Assembly (NCBI GenBank): GCA_963822575.1
Contig: CAWGHZ010000007.1
Location: forward strand, 124,001 to 188,000
DNA length: 64,000 nt
Direction: 5' to 3'
Source of the DNA: CAWGHZ01 sp963822575
GTDB lineage: Bacteria; Pseudomonadota; Alphaproteobacteria; MPNO01; DASWLB01
In this document: positions 51,104-60,516 of the stretch, piece after piece
Numbering within the stretch: the first letter of the stretch is position 1
How the letters are laid out: every line of letters starts with the position of its first letter
Notes under the pieces: model-generated
The model's input: the letters and a program-made list of their open reading frames with translations, nothing else
Databases searched by the model: none
Told to the model about the DNA's origin: nothing
Position numbers and translations under genes: made by a program

Positions 51104-54100
51104 GCGTCTCGTCGCCCTTTATTCAAAGGCCCATTGCGACTTCTTTGCTGGGAATCGCGGTGATGCTGGGCGGCGCGCTCGGCTATTGGTGGCTGCCGGT
51201 TTCGGCGCTGCCGCAGGTCGATTTCCCGACCATCCAGGTCACCACCCAGCTTCCCGGGGCCAATCCCGACACCATCGCCTCTCTGGTGACGGCGCCTCTC
51301 GAGCGGCAGTTCGGGCAGATCCCGGCGCTGCAGACCATGACCTCGGCGAGCTCGTTCGGCATCAGCCAGGTCACGCTGCAATTCGACCTGAACCGCGACA
51401 TCGACGCCGCCGCGCAGGACGTGCAATCGGCGATCAACGCCGCCGGCTCCACGCTGCCGCGCAACCTGCCCTACCCGCCGCTGTACTCCAAAGTGAACCC
51501 GGCCGACGCGCCGATCATCACGCTGGCACTCACCTCCGACACCATCGACCAGCGCACCTTGAGCGACATGGCCGACACCATCATGGCACCGCGGCTCTCC
51601 GAGGTGACCGGCGTCGGCCACGTCTCGGTGCAAGGCGGCATAAGGCCGGCGATCCGCATCCAAGCGAACCTGTCGCGGCTCGCCGCCTACGGCATCGCGC
51701 TCGAAGATCTGCGCACGGCCATCGTCGGCGCCAATGTGGCGGGGCCGAAGGGCGCGCTCGACGGCGCGCACCAGTCCTACACCATCGCCGCCAACGACCA
51801 GATCAGCAGCGCCGAAGTGTACAAGTCGGTGGTGGTGGCGTTCCGCAACGGCGCGCCGGTGCGCGTCAGCGACGTCGCCGACGTGGTCGATGGATTGGAG
51901 AACAGCAAGGTCGGCGCCTGGTATCAGGGCAAGCCGGCGATCGTCATCGACGTGAAGCGCCAGCCCGGCGCCAACGTCATCGAAACCGTCGAGCGCGTGC
52001 GCGCCCAGCTGCCGCGGCTGCGGCAAGCGATGCCGGCCGGCGCCAAGCTCACTATCGTCAACGACCGCACCACCACCATCCGCGCCTCCATCCACGACGT
52101 GCAGTTCACGCTGATGCTCTCGATCGTGCTGGTGGTGCTGGTGGTGCTGATCTTCCTGCGCACCATCCGCGCCACCATCATCGCTGGCGTGGCGCTGCCG
52201 CTGTCGCTGGTGGCGACCTTCGGCATCATGTGGTTTGCCGGCTTCTCGCTCGACAATCTGTCGCTGATGGCGCTGACCATCGGCACCGGCTTCGTGGTCG
52301 ACGACGCCATCGTCATGATCGAGAACATCGTCCGTCACATCGAGAACGGCGAACACCCGCTGCAGGCGGCGCTGCGCGGCGCCGGCGAGATCAGCTTCAC
52401 GGTGATATCGCTGACGCTGTCGCTGATCGCCGTCTTCATCCCGCTGCTGTTCATGACCGGGCTGGTCGGCCGCATGTTCCGCGAATTCGCGTTGACGCTG
52501 ACCATCGCTGTGGTCGCCTCGGCGATCGTTTCGCTGACGCTGACACCGATGATGTGCAGCCGTCTGCTGCGCCACGTCCCCGGCGGAGGTGAAGCCGAAA
52601 CCACCGGCATGCGCGGCCGGTTCAACGGGTTGGTCGACCGCACGGTCGAGGCCTACCGCAAAAGCCTGGAATGGGTGCTGCGCCACCAGCGCGCGACCTT
52701 GATCGTGACGTTGGTGACGCTCGCCGCCACCGTCGCGCTCTATATCGTCGTGCCCAAGGGCTTCCTGCCGCTGCAGGACACCGGTCTGATCACCGCGGTG
52801 ACGGAAGCCGGCACCGACGTCTCGTTCGACGAGATGCAACGCCAGCAGCGTGCGGTCGAAGCCGCCATCCGCACCGATCCGGACGTGGCCGGCGTCGTCT
52901 CGGTGATCGGCGTCTCCCCGATCAACGCCACGCCCAATGCCGGGCGGCTCTCCATTACCATGCGCGCGCGCGACAAGCGCAGCGCGCATGTCGAAGCCAT
53001 CATCGCGCGGCTGAAGCAGGCGGTCGCCGGCATCCCCGGCATGACGGTCTATTTCCAGGCGACGCAAGACATCCAGATTTCGACCCGCGCCAGCCGCGCG
53101 CAATATCAGTACACGCTGGTCGGCACCGATCCCAACGAGGTCATCACCTGGGGCGACAAGCTCACGCGGCAACTGCGGCGCTCGCCCGCGCTACGTGAGG
53201 TCGCGTCCGAAGCGCAGGAGGGCGGCCCGCGCATGCGCGTCGACGTCGACCGCGAGCAGGCCGGACGCCTCGGCGTCTCCATGCAGAGCATTACCGACAC
53301 GCTCAACGACGCCTTCGGCCAGCGGCAGATCTCGACCATCTACGGCCAAGCCAACCAGTATCGCGTCATTCTGGAAGCGCAGCCGCGTTACCAGCAGGAT
53401 CCGGCCGCGCTGTCGCAGATCTACGTCACCGGCGCCACCACCTCGAACGGCACGGCGGCGACCGTCGGCAATACCGCGACCGGCACCACCAATACCAACA
53501 CCACGGCGACGCCCAATACGGTCACCGGCTCCAACCAGGTGCCGCTCTCGGCCTTCGCGCATTTTGTGCGCACCTCGGCGCCGCTTTCGATCGCGCACCA
53601 GGAGCAGTTCCCCTCGGTCACCATCAGCTTCGACCTGGCCAGCGGCTATGCGCTGTCCGACGCGGTCACCGCCGTCAGCGAGGCCGAGCAGCAGATCGGC
53701 ATGCCATCCTCGGTGACCGGCAGCTATTTCGGTGACGCCGCGGAATTTGCCAAGTCGCTCGCCGGCGAGCCGTGGCTGATCCTGGCCGCCGCCATCACCA
53801 TCTACATCGTGCTGGGCGTGCTGTATGAAAGCTTCATCCATCCGCTCACGATTCTGTCGACGCTGCCCTCGGCCGGCGTCGGCGCGCTGTTGGCGCTGAT
53901 GCTCTTTGGTTATGACCTGTCGGTGATCGCGCTGATCGGCATCGTGCTGCTGATGGGCATTGTCAAGAAGAACGCCATTCTAATGATCGACTTTGCGCTT
54001 GAGGCCGAGCGCCACCAGGGCATGAGTCCGGAGGAATCGATCGTGCAGGCGGCCCTGCTCCGCTTCCGCCCGATTATGATGACGACGCTCGCCGCGCTGT

Positions 54101-54304
54101 TCGGCGCGCTGCCGCTGGCGCTTGAAGTCGGGCACCGGCGCCGAACTGCGCAATCCGCTCGGCGTCACCATTGTCGGCGGCTTGCTACTCAGCCAATTGC
54201 TCACCCTCTACACCACGCCGGTGATCTACCTCTACATGGAGCGGCTACGCGCGCGGCTGTCGCCGGAGCCGCCGCCCAAGCTCAGCGCGCGCCCCGCGGA
54301 GTAG
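51100..54304 (+). CDS. RND multidrug efflux transporter, first copy (MdtB-like), frameshifted near the end
   Basis: The roughly 1,068-residue protein has the twelve-helix HAE1-type RND layout: SPFIQRPIATSLLGIAVML at the start, proton-relay helix 4 with IGTGFVVDDAIVMIEN, and FALTLTIAVVASAIVSL. A Thr/Asn-rich stretch (residues about 778-810, containing TATGTTNTNTTATPNT) precedes VPLSAFAHF and is unusual. Near 54124-54128 one surplus base shifts the frame; the conserved end GTGAELRNPLGVTIVGGLL continues in another frame to 54304, whereas the annotated frame runs to 54312 with a non-homologous tail. The first-copy function depends on that indel being real or not. The second copy starts at 54309. 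Confidence 0.88.
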
Positions 54305-54308
54305 GCGC

Positions 54309-57300
54309 ATGAATTTCTCGCGCCCCTTCATCCGCCGGCCGATCGGCACCACGCTGATGGCGATCGGGCTGTTTCTGGTGGGCGCGGCGGCTTACATCCA
54401 GTTGCCGGTCGCCAGCCTGCCGAGCGTGGATTTCCCGGTCATTTTCATTTCGGCCAGCCGGCCGGGCGCCGATCCCAACACCATGGCGGCGACGGTGGCG
54501 GCGCCGCTCGAGCGGCGGCTGGGCGAGATTTCCGGCGTCAACGAATTGACGTCCGTCAGTTCGGTCGGCTCCTCACGCATCGTCGTGCAGTTCGACCTGT
54601 CGCGCAGCATCGAGGGCGCCGCGCGCGACGTGCAGGCAGCCCTCAATGCCGCACTCAGCGATCTGCCGAGCGACATGCCGACGCTGCCGAACTTCCGCAA
54701 GGCCAACCCGGCGGCGGCGCCGATCCTGATCCTGGCGCTGACCTCAAAGACCATGCAGCCGAGCGCGATCTATGACGCCGCCGACAGCGTGATCGTGCAG
54801 CGGCTTTCGCAAGTCGACGGCGTCGGCGACGTCAGCGTGGCCGGTTCCGAGCAGCCGGCGCTGCGCGTGCGCGTCGACCCGGCGCGGCTCGCCGCCATGG
54901 GCCTCTCCATGGAAAACGTGCGCACGGCGATTGCCAATTCCAATACGGTCGGGCCGCTCGGCTCGTTCGACGGCGACAAGCGCGCGACCAGCATCGGCAT
55001 CAACGATCAGCTGCGCGACGCCGCCGAATACGATCCGATCGTGGTGAAGACGGTAGACGGCACCGTGATCCGCCTGTCAACAGTGGCGTCGATCAAACCG
55101 AGCGTGCGCAACAGCCGCTCGGCCGGCTGGTTCAATCGCGACCCGTCGGTGCTGTTGATCATTACCAAGCAAGCCAATGCCAACGTCATCGACACGGTGG
55201 ACCGTATCTACGCGGTGCTGCCCGAACTCAAGCAATGGGTGCCGGCCGGGCTCGACATTTCGGTGCTGGCCGACCGCACCCAGACCATTCGCGCCAGCGT
55301 GCGCGACATGCAGCTCACCTTGGCCGCGACCTGCATTCTGGTGATGCTGGTGGTGTTCCTGTTTCTGCGGCGTACGGCGGCGACCATTGCGGCCGGCATC
55401 ACCGTGCCGCTGTCGCTCGCCGGCACCTGCGCGGCAATGTGGGCGGCCGGGTTTTCGATCGACAATCTGTCGCTGATGGCGCTGGCGGTGAGCGTCGGCT
55501 TCGTGGTCGACGACGCCATCGTGATGATCGAGAACATGTTCCGCAATCTGGAAAAGGGCATTGCCCCCTTACGCGCCACGCTGATGGGCGCCAAGCAGAT
55601 CGGCTTCACCGTGCTGTCGATCTCGGTGTCGCTGTTTGCCGCATTTATCCCGCTGTTGTTCATGGGCGGCATTCTCGGGCGATTGTTCCGGGAATTCTCG
55701 GTGACGCTCGCCTTCGCCATCGCGGTGTCCACGGTGGTGTCGCTGTCGCTGACGCCGATGATTTGCGCCTATTTCGTACACAAGCCGCCGAGCCATGACG
55801 CCACCTGGCTCGACCGTCTTGTCGAAGGCGTACTGTCGCGCACCATCCGTTTCTATGACCGCAGTCTCACCTTCACGCTAGAGCATCGCGGGCTGGCGCT
55901 GATCGTGTTCATCGCCACCCTCGCGCTCACCGCCGGGCTCTTCATCAAGACGCCGAAGGGCTTCTTCCCGCAGGACGACACCGGACTGATCTTCGGCGGC
56001 ACGCGTGCCTCGACCGATATTTCCTTCGAAGCGATGGAGGTGCTGCAGCAGAAAGCCATGGATGTGGTGATCGCCGATCCGGCCGTGGCCGGTGTCGGCT
56101 CCTCGGTCGGCGCCTCCGGCTTCAACGCCTCGGTCAACCGCGGCCGCATGTTCATCAGTTTGAAACCGCTCGACGAGCGCGGCGGCGTCAGCACCCAGCG
56201 CGTGGTGGCGCGCATGCGCGCCAAGCTCAACCACATTCCCGGCATCCGCGTGTTCATGACGCCGGCGCAGGATTTGCGCTTCGGCGGGCGGCAGAGCAAC
56301 TCGCAATATCAGTTCACGCTGTGGAGCCCGGATATCGAGCTATTGCAGCAATGGGTGCCGAAGGTGCTCGACCGGGTGAAGCAGGTGCCGGGTGTCGTCG
56401 ACGTCACCACCGACCGCGAGCAAGGCGGGTTGCAGGCCAACGTCACCATCGACCGCCAGGCGGCGGCGCGGCTGGGCGTGCGCATCCAGGACATCGACAA
56501 CGCGCTCAACGACGCGTTCTCGCAACGGCAGATTTCCACCATCTACACCCAGCGCAACCAGTACCGGGTCATCCTGGAGGTGGACCGCAAATACCAGCGC
56601 GATCCGAATGACCTGACGCAGGTTTACGTGCCGGGCTCCGGGCGCAGCCAGGTGCCGCTATCGGCCGTGGCGCGGGTCGAGCGCGGCATCGCGCCGCTGG
56701 TGGTGAACCATCAGGGCCAATTCCCCGCGGTCACCATCACCTACAATCTCGCGCCAAACACAACCGTCCAGGATGCCACCGCGGCGATCGAGCAGGCGGT
56801 GAGCGGGATGCACGTGCCCGACGCGATCCACACCGATTTCGCCGGCGACGTCAAAGCCTTTCAAAAGTCGATCGGCGCGCAGCCGCTGCTGCTGCTGGCG
56901 GCGCTGATCGCCGTCTATATCGTGCTCGGCGTGTTGTACGAGAGCCTGGCGCATCCGCTCACCATCATCTCGACGCTGCCGTCGGCGGGCCTGGGCGCGC
57001 TGCTGGCGCTGCAGCTGTTCAACACCGAGCTGACTGTGATCGCCTTCATCGGCATTATTCTTCTGATCGGCATCGTGAAAAAGAACGGCATCATGATGGT
57101 GGACTTCGCGCTCGAGGGCGAGCGGCAGCGGGGTTTAACGCCACAACAGGCGATCCACGAAGCGTGCCTTGAGCGCTTCCGGCCGATTTTGATGACGACG
57201 CTCGCCGCCATGCTGGGCGCTCTGCCGCTGGTGATCGCCATCGGCCCGGGCTCCGAGCTGCGCCGCCCGCTCGGCATCACCATCATCGGCGGGCTTTTGG

Positions 57301-57440
57301 TGTCGCAGGTGCTCACGCTTTACACCACGCCGGTGATCTATTTGATGCTCGATAAGCTGCACCGCGGGCTCGGCGGCATGAGCCACACTTTCGTGCGCCG
57401 CCGCCCCGCGCCGCCGCCCAGGATTCAGCCGGCGGAGTAA
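54309..57440 (+). CDS. RND multidrug efflux transporter, second copy (MdtC-like)
   Basis: The 1,043-residue protein is a complete HAE1-type RND pump with SVGFVVDDAIVMIEN in helix 4, the block FSVTLAFAIAVSTVVSLSLTPMICAYF and the intact C-terminal half (GSELRRPLGITIIGGLLVSQVLTLYTTPVIYL). Two consecutive RND genes, as in the MdtABC system, form a hetero-trimeric pump with the adaptor and outer-membrane channel upstream. Substrates may include bile-salt-like compounds, novobiocin-like drugs, flavonoids or metals, but none can be fixed here. It starts five bases after the first pump's compensated stop and is intact. Confidence 0.92.
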   Translation: MNFSRPFIRRPIGTTLMAIGLFLVGAAAYIQLPVASLPSVDFPVIFISASRPGADPNTMAATVAAPLERRLGEISGVNELTSVSSVGSSRIVVQFDLSRSIEGAARDVQAALNAALSDLPSDMPTLPNFRKANPAAAPILILALTSKTMQPSAIYDAADSVIVQRLSQVDGVGDVSVAGSEQPALRVRVDPARLAAMGLSMENVRTAIANSNTVGPLGSFDGDKRATSIGINDQLRDAAEYDPIVVKTVDGTVIRLSTVASIKPSVRNSRSAGWFNRDPSVLLIITKQANANVIDTVDRIYAVLPELKQWVPAGLDISVLADRTQTIRASVRDMQLTLAATCILVMLVVFLFLRRTAATIAAGITVPLSLAGTCAAMWAAGFSIDNLSLMALAVSVGFVVDDAIVMIENMFRNLEKGIAPLRATLMGAKQIGFTVLSISVSLFAAFIPLLFMGGILGRLFREFSVTLAFAIAVSTVVSLSLTPMICAYFVHKPPSHDATWLDRLVEGVLSRTIRFYDRSLTFTLEHRGLALIVFIATLALTAGLFIKTPKGFFPQDDTGLIFGGTRASTDISFEAMEVLQQKAMDVVIADPAVAGVGSSVGASGFNASVNRGRMFISLKPLDERGGVSTQRVVARMRAKLNHIPGIRVFMTPAQDLRFGGRQSNSQYQFTLWSPDIELLQQWVPKVLDRVKQVPGVVDVTTDREQGGLQANVTIDRQAAARLGVRIQDIDNALNDAFSQRQISTIYTQRNQYRVILEVDRKYQRDPNDLTQVYVPGSGRSQVPLSAVARVERGIAPLVVNHQGQFPAVTITYNLAPNTTVQDATAAIEQAVSGMHVPDAIHTDFAGDVKAFQKSIGAQPLLLLAALIAVYIVLGVLYESLAHPLTIISTLPSAGLGALLALQLFNTELTVIAFIGIILLIGIVKKNGIMMVDFALEGERQRGLTPQQAIHEACLERFRPILMTTLAAMLGALPLVIAIGPGSELRRPLGITIIGGLLVSQVLTLYTTPVIYLMLDKLHRGLGGMSHTFVRRRPAPPPRIQPAE

Positions 57441-57599
57441 GTTCGGGCTGGGACTCACAAACGAGCGGCCAAACGGCTGCCGCAGATGTCTCGCCGAATA
57501 TCGGATTTCAAAACCAAAGTAGACGGGTCCCGTGTCTTGATTTCAGCGGGCAATAATTAAATAATGCCTCTTCGCATTTTTTGGGGAAGGGGTGCATTC

Positions 57600-57950
57600 A
57601 TGCTTAAAGCCGCCATGTTGGCCGTCGCAATCGGCGCCATGACCATGCTGTTCGCAATCGACGCCGGCGCGCAGCCGCCGACACCCGGGAAGTTGCAACT
57701 GGGCGTCCAGAGCAATACGACGCTGGTGCGCGACGACTGCGGCCAGGGCAGGCACTTTAGCGAACGCAGAGATAAGTGCGTCGACAATGACGAGGACGAC
57801 GACCGCGGTCGTCGCCGTCTCTCTCGTGAAGAAAGAAAACAGATTTGTCAGGATCGATGTGCCCGGGAACGTGAGAGATGCAATGAGAGGCGGGGCGGCT
57901 TTATTAACGGCTGTGGGACCCAAGCGGCCGTCTGTGTCGCCGGGTGTTAG
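57600..57950 (+). CDS. Small exported cysteine-rich protein
   Basis: The 116-residue product has a signal peptide (AAMLAVAIGAMTMLFAIDAGAQ, cleavage after GAQ) and a mature part rich in Cys and charged residues. Eight cysteines are spaced as DDCGQG, DKCVDN, QICQDRC, ERCNER, NGCGTQ, AVCVAGC. An acidic loop (DNDEDDDRGRRR) lies between. Disulfide bonds are likely, or metal binding. I recognise no family. It follows the efflux genes in the same direction after 159 bases but probably has its own promoter. ATG at 57600 is preferred, with AAGGGG upstream. Confidence 0.72.
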   Translation: MLKAAMLAVAIGAMTMLFAIDAGAQPPTPGKLQLGVQSNTTLVRDDCGQGRHFSERRDKCVDNDEDDDRGRRRLSREERKQICQDRCARERERCNERRGGFINGCGTQAAVCVAGC

Positions 57951-57984
57951 GGTCCGGACTCACAACTCGATCCAATAGTATGGG

Positions 57985-58012
57985 CCGACGGCGGAGCGAA
58001 TTCCGCCGTCGG
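57985..58012. terminator. Candidate bidirectional terminator hairpin
   Basis: Arms ccgacggcgga (57985-57995) and tccgccgtcgg (58002-58012) form a perfect 11-pair stem between the convergent cysteine-rich protein gene and the liv operon end. No T-run follows on either strand, so termination efficiency is uncertain. Confidence 0.45.
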
Positions 58013-58032
58013 TTCCGCAGCAGCAATTAAGA

Positions 58033-58764
58033 TCAGACGCCCAAGTATCTGTGTTGAATATCCGGCGCGGCGGCGAGTTCGGCGGAAGCGCCCGACCACA
58101 CCACGCGCCCGCGCTCGATGAGGAAATGGCGGTCGGCGACCTTCATCAGTGCGCCGACATTCTTGTCGATCACCAGGATCGACAATCCCGATTCCTTCAG
58201 CCGCGCCAGGCAACGCCAGATCTCGGCGCGGATCAGCGGCGCCAGGCCCTCGGTCGCTTCGTCCAGGATCAGCAGCCGCGGATTGGTCATCAGCGCGCGG
58301 CCGATCGCCAGCATCTGCTGCTCGCCGCCGGAAAGCTGGTCGCCCATGCTGCCGCCGCGCTCGGCCAGTTTCGGGAACAGGTCGTGGACCTTGGCAAGCG
58401 TCCAGCCGGCGCCGTTACGCGCCGACGCCGTCGCCAGCAGATTCTCGCGAACGCTGAGATTGGGAAAAATCTGGCGGCCTTCCGGCACAAGGCCGATGCC
58501 GAGCTTGGCGATGCGGAAGGGCGGCAGGCCGCGAATCTCGGCGCCTGAAAAACGGATGGTGCCAGCGCGCGCCGGCGTCAGCCCCATGATCGAGCGCACG
58601 GTGGTGGTCTTGCCCATGCCGTTGCGCCCCATCAACGTCACCATCTCGCCGGGCGCGATGGAGAGCGAGACGCCGAACAGCACTTGGCTGAGGCCATAGG
58701 CGGTCTCGACGCCGTCGAGGGCGAGCACCGGCTCGGCCATTGTCTCAGCCAATATCTCAACCAT
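58033..58764 (-). CDS. livF: Branched-chain amino-acid-type ABC transporter ATP-binding protein LivF
   Basis: The 243-residue ATPase has Walker A GRNGMGKTTT, the ABC signature LSGGEQQMLAIGRAL and Walker B LLILDEATEGL, in the shorter LivF format with LVPEGRQIFPNLSVRENLL. It powers import of branched-chain amino acids or related hydrophobic ligands. The ATG at 58764 is preferred because GAGGAGGG lies about five bases upstream, inside the LivG coding end. It overlaps LivG by eight bases. It is the last gene of the operon read toward the left. Confidence 0.9.
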   Translation of the reverse strand: MVEILAETMAEPVLALDGVETAYGLSQVLFGVSLSIAPGEMVTLMGRNGMGKTTTVRSIMGLTPARAGTIRFSGAEIRGLPPFRIAKLGIGLVPEGRQIFPNLSVRENLLATASARNGAGWTLAKVHDLFPKLAERGGSMGDQLSGGEQQMLAIGRALMTNPRLLILDEATEGLAPLIRAEIWRCLARLKESGLSILVIDKNVGALMKVADRHFLIERGRVVWSGASAELAAAPDIQHRYLGV

Positions 58765-59521
58765 GGCCGCCCTCCTCGGCTTCGCCGAGATAGGCCTCGC
58801 GCACGTCCGCGTTGGCGCGGATGTCGTCGGGGGCGCCGGAGGCGATCACCCGGCCGTAGACCAGCACCGTGATGCGGTCAGCGAGCGCGAACACCGCCTC
58901 CATGTCGTGCTCGACCAAAAGGATCGTCAGCTCGGCCTTCAAGGCGCGCAGCATCGACACCATGCGTGCGGATTCCTCCGGGCCCAAACCGGCCATCGGT
59001 TCGTCCAACAGCAGCATCCGCGGTTGTCCGGCGAGCGCCATGGCGAGCTCAAGCAGGCGGTGCTCGCCGTGGCTGAGCGCGGAAGCGCGCCAATCGGCGC
59101 GTCCGCTCAAGCCGACGCGCGCAAGCGCCGCCCGTGCGGGCTCGCGCAATTCCTCCTCGCTGCGCGCATTGCGCCAGAAGCGGAACGAGTGCCCGGCATG
59201 CGCCTGCACCGCCAGCGCCACGTTGTCGAGAACGCTCAAGTCGAGGAACAACGACGTGATCTGGAACGAGCGCGCGAGCCCCAGCGCGCTGCGCCGATAC
59301 ATCGGTAGCGCGGTGATATCGTTGCCGGCGAAGTGGATGCGGCCGGAATCCGGCGTCAACTGCCCGGACAGTTGCGCGATCAGCGTGGTCTTGCCGGCGC
59401 CGTTCGGCCCGATCACCGCGTGCAATTCGCCGCGTTCGATGCCGAGCGCGATGTCGTCGGTGGCGATGATGCCGCCGAAGCGCTTGGCGAGATGATCGAC
59501 CTGCAGCAAAGGCTCGCTCAT
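58757..59521 (-). CDS. livG: Branched-chain amino-acid-type ABC transporter ATP-binding protein LivG
   Basis: The 254-residue ATPase has LFGPNG-type Walker A (VIGPNGAGKTTLIAQLSG), a signature region SHGEHRLLELAMALAGQPRMLLLDEPMAGLGPEES and the LivG-typical FGGIIATDDIALGIERGELHAVIGP. The ABC signature reads LSHGEHR instead of LSGGQ, a form seen in some LivG proteins. The start is the ATG at 59521, which overlaps the LivM stop (ATGA); the longer upstream frame is out of step with the operon. Together with LivF it forms the ATPase pair. Confidence 0.9.
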   Translation of the reverse strand: MSEPLLQVDHLAKRFGGIIATDDIALGIERGELHAVIGPNGAGKTTLIAQLSGQLTPDSGRIHFAGNDITALPMYRRSALGLARSFQITSLFLDLSVLDNVALAVQAHAGHSFRFWRNARSEEELREPARAALARVGLSGRADWRASALSHGEHRLLELAMALAGQPRMLLLDEPMAGLGPEESARMVSMLRALKAELTILLVEHDMEAVFALADRITVLVYGRVIASGAPDDIRANADVREAYLGEAEEGGHG

Positions 59522-60516
59522 GGCTGCACCTTTGCGGCCGTCTTTGTACCCGCCTTGGTACCGGCGCTCATTCTTTCGCTGACTTGCGCCAGCACCCCGT
59601 CGATGCCGCCGCGCGCGAACAGCACCACCAGCAGCAGCATGGGGCCGAGGATGATCTGCCAATATTCGGTGATGCCGGACAGCGTCTGCTCCAGCACCAA
59701 CAGCGCCACCGCGCCGAACACCGGGCCGAAGATCGAACCCATGCCGCCGAGGATGACCATGATCATGAGGTCGCCGGAGCGCGTCCAATACATCATCGCC
59801 GGGCTGACGAAATCGGTGTGATTGGCGAGCAGCGCGCCGGCCAACCCGCACAGCGTACCGGCAATGACGAAGCAGGTGAGTTTGTAGCGATAGGTCGGGA
59901 AACCGATCGCGCGCATGCGGGTGTCGTTGGAGCGCGCGCCCTGGATCACCAGACCGAAGCGCGAATTCACCAGCCGCCAGATGAGGTAAATCGAGGCAAG
60001 CAACAACACCAGGCAGATGTAATAGAACTGCACCTTATCGGAGAGGTCGATCGGCGCAATGAACTGGCTGCGGTTCTGAATGGTGAGGCCGTCGTCGCCG
60101 CCGTAGCGCGACAATCCGGCCACCACGTAATAGGCCATCTGCGCGAAGGCCAAAGTGATCATGATGAAGTAGACGCCGCGCGTGCGCAACGACAGCGCGC
60201 CGATGACCAGCGCGAATAACGCGCTGGCGACAAGCGCCACCGGCCATTGCACGAAGCCCGAAGTAACTCCCTCAAAGGCCAGGATGCCGACCGCGTAGCC
60301 GCCAATACCGAGGTAGACGGCGTGGCCGAAGCTCATCATGCCGCCATAGCCGAGAATGAGATTGAGGCTGACCGCCGCCAGCGCCAGGATGACGATGCGG
60401 GTGAACAGCGTCAGCATGAAGCGGTCGTCGGTAAGCTGGACGTAAAGCGGCAGCAGCAGCAGCATCGCCACCAGAGCTGCGACCACGACGTTGCGCAAAG
60501 TCAGCGCGCCGCTCAT
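59518..60516 (-). CDS. livM: Branched-chain amino-acid-type ABC transporter permease LivM
   Basis: The 332-residue inner-membrane permease has about nine helices and the LivM markers LALAAVSLNLILGYGGMMSFGHAVYLGIGGYAVGI and TLAFAQMAYYVVAGLSRYGGDDGLT. The EAA-like cytoplasmic loop region is GARSNDTRMRAIGFPTYRYKL. It is translationally coupled with LivG at its 3' end and with LivH at its 5' end by four-base ATGA overlaps. A short polar C-terminal tail (QVSERMSAGTKAGTKTAAKVQP) is unremarkable. Confidence 0.92.
   Translation of the reverse strand: MSGALTLRNVVVAALVAMLLLLPLYVQLTDDRFMLTLFTRIVILALAAVSLNLILGYGGMMSFGHAVYLGIGGYAVGILAFEGVTSGFVQWPVALVASALFALVIGALSLRTRGVYFIMITLAFAQMAYYVVAGLSRYGGDDGLTIQNRSQFIAPIDLSDKVQFYYICLVLLLASIYLIWRLVNSRFGLVIQGARSNDTRMRAIGFPTYRYKLTCFVIAGTLCGLAGALLANHTDFVSPAMMYWTRSGDLMIMVILGGMGSIFGPVFGAVALLVLEQTLSGITEYWQIILGPMLLLVVLFARGGIDGVLAQVSERMSAGTKAGTKTAAKVQP

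Noticed and set aside
50374..53172. Very long antisense frame of 932 codons across the efflux genes
   Set aside because: It is rich in Asp, His, Arg and Gly with no recognisable domain, as expected for the antisense of GC-rich codons; the sense strand encodes well-conserved pump proteins.
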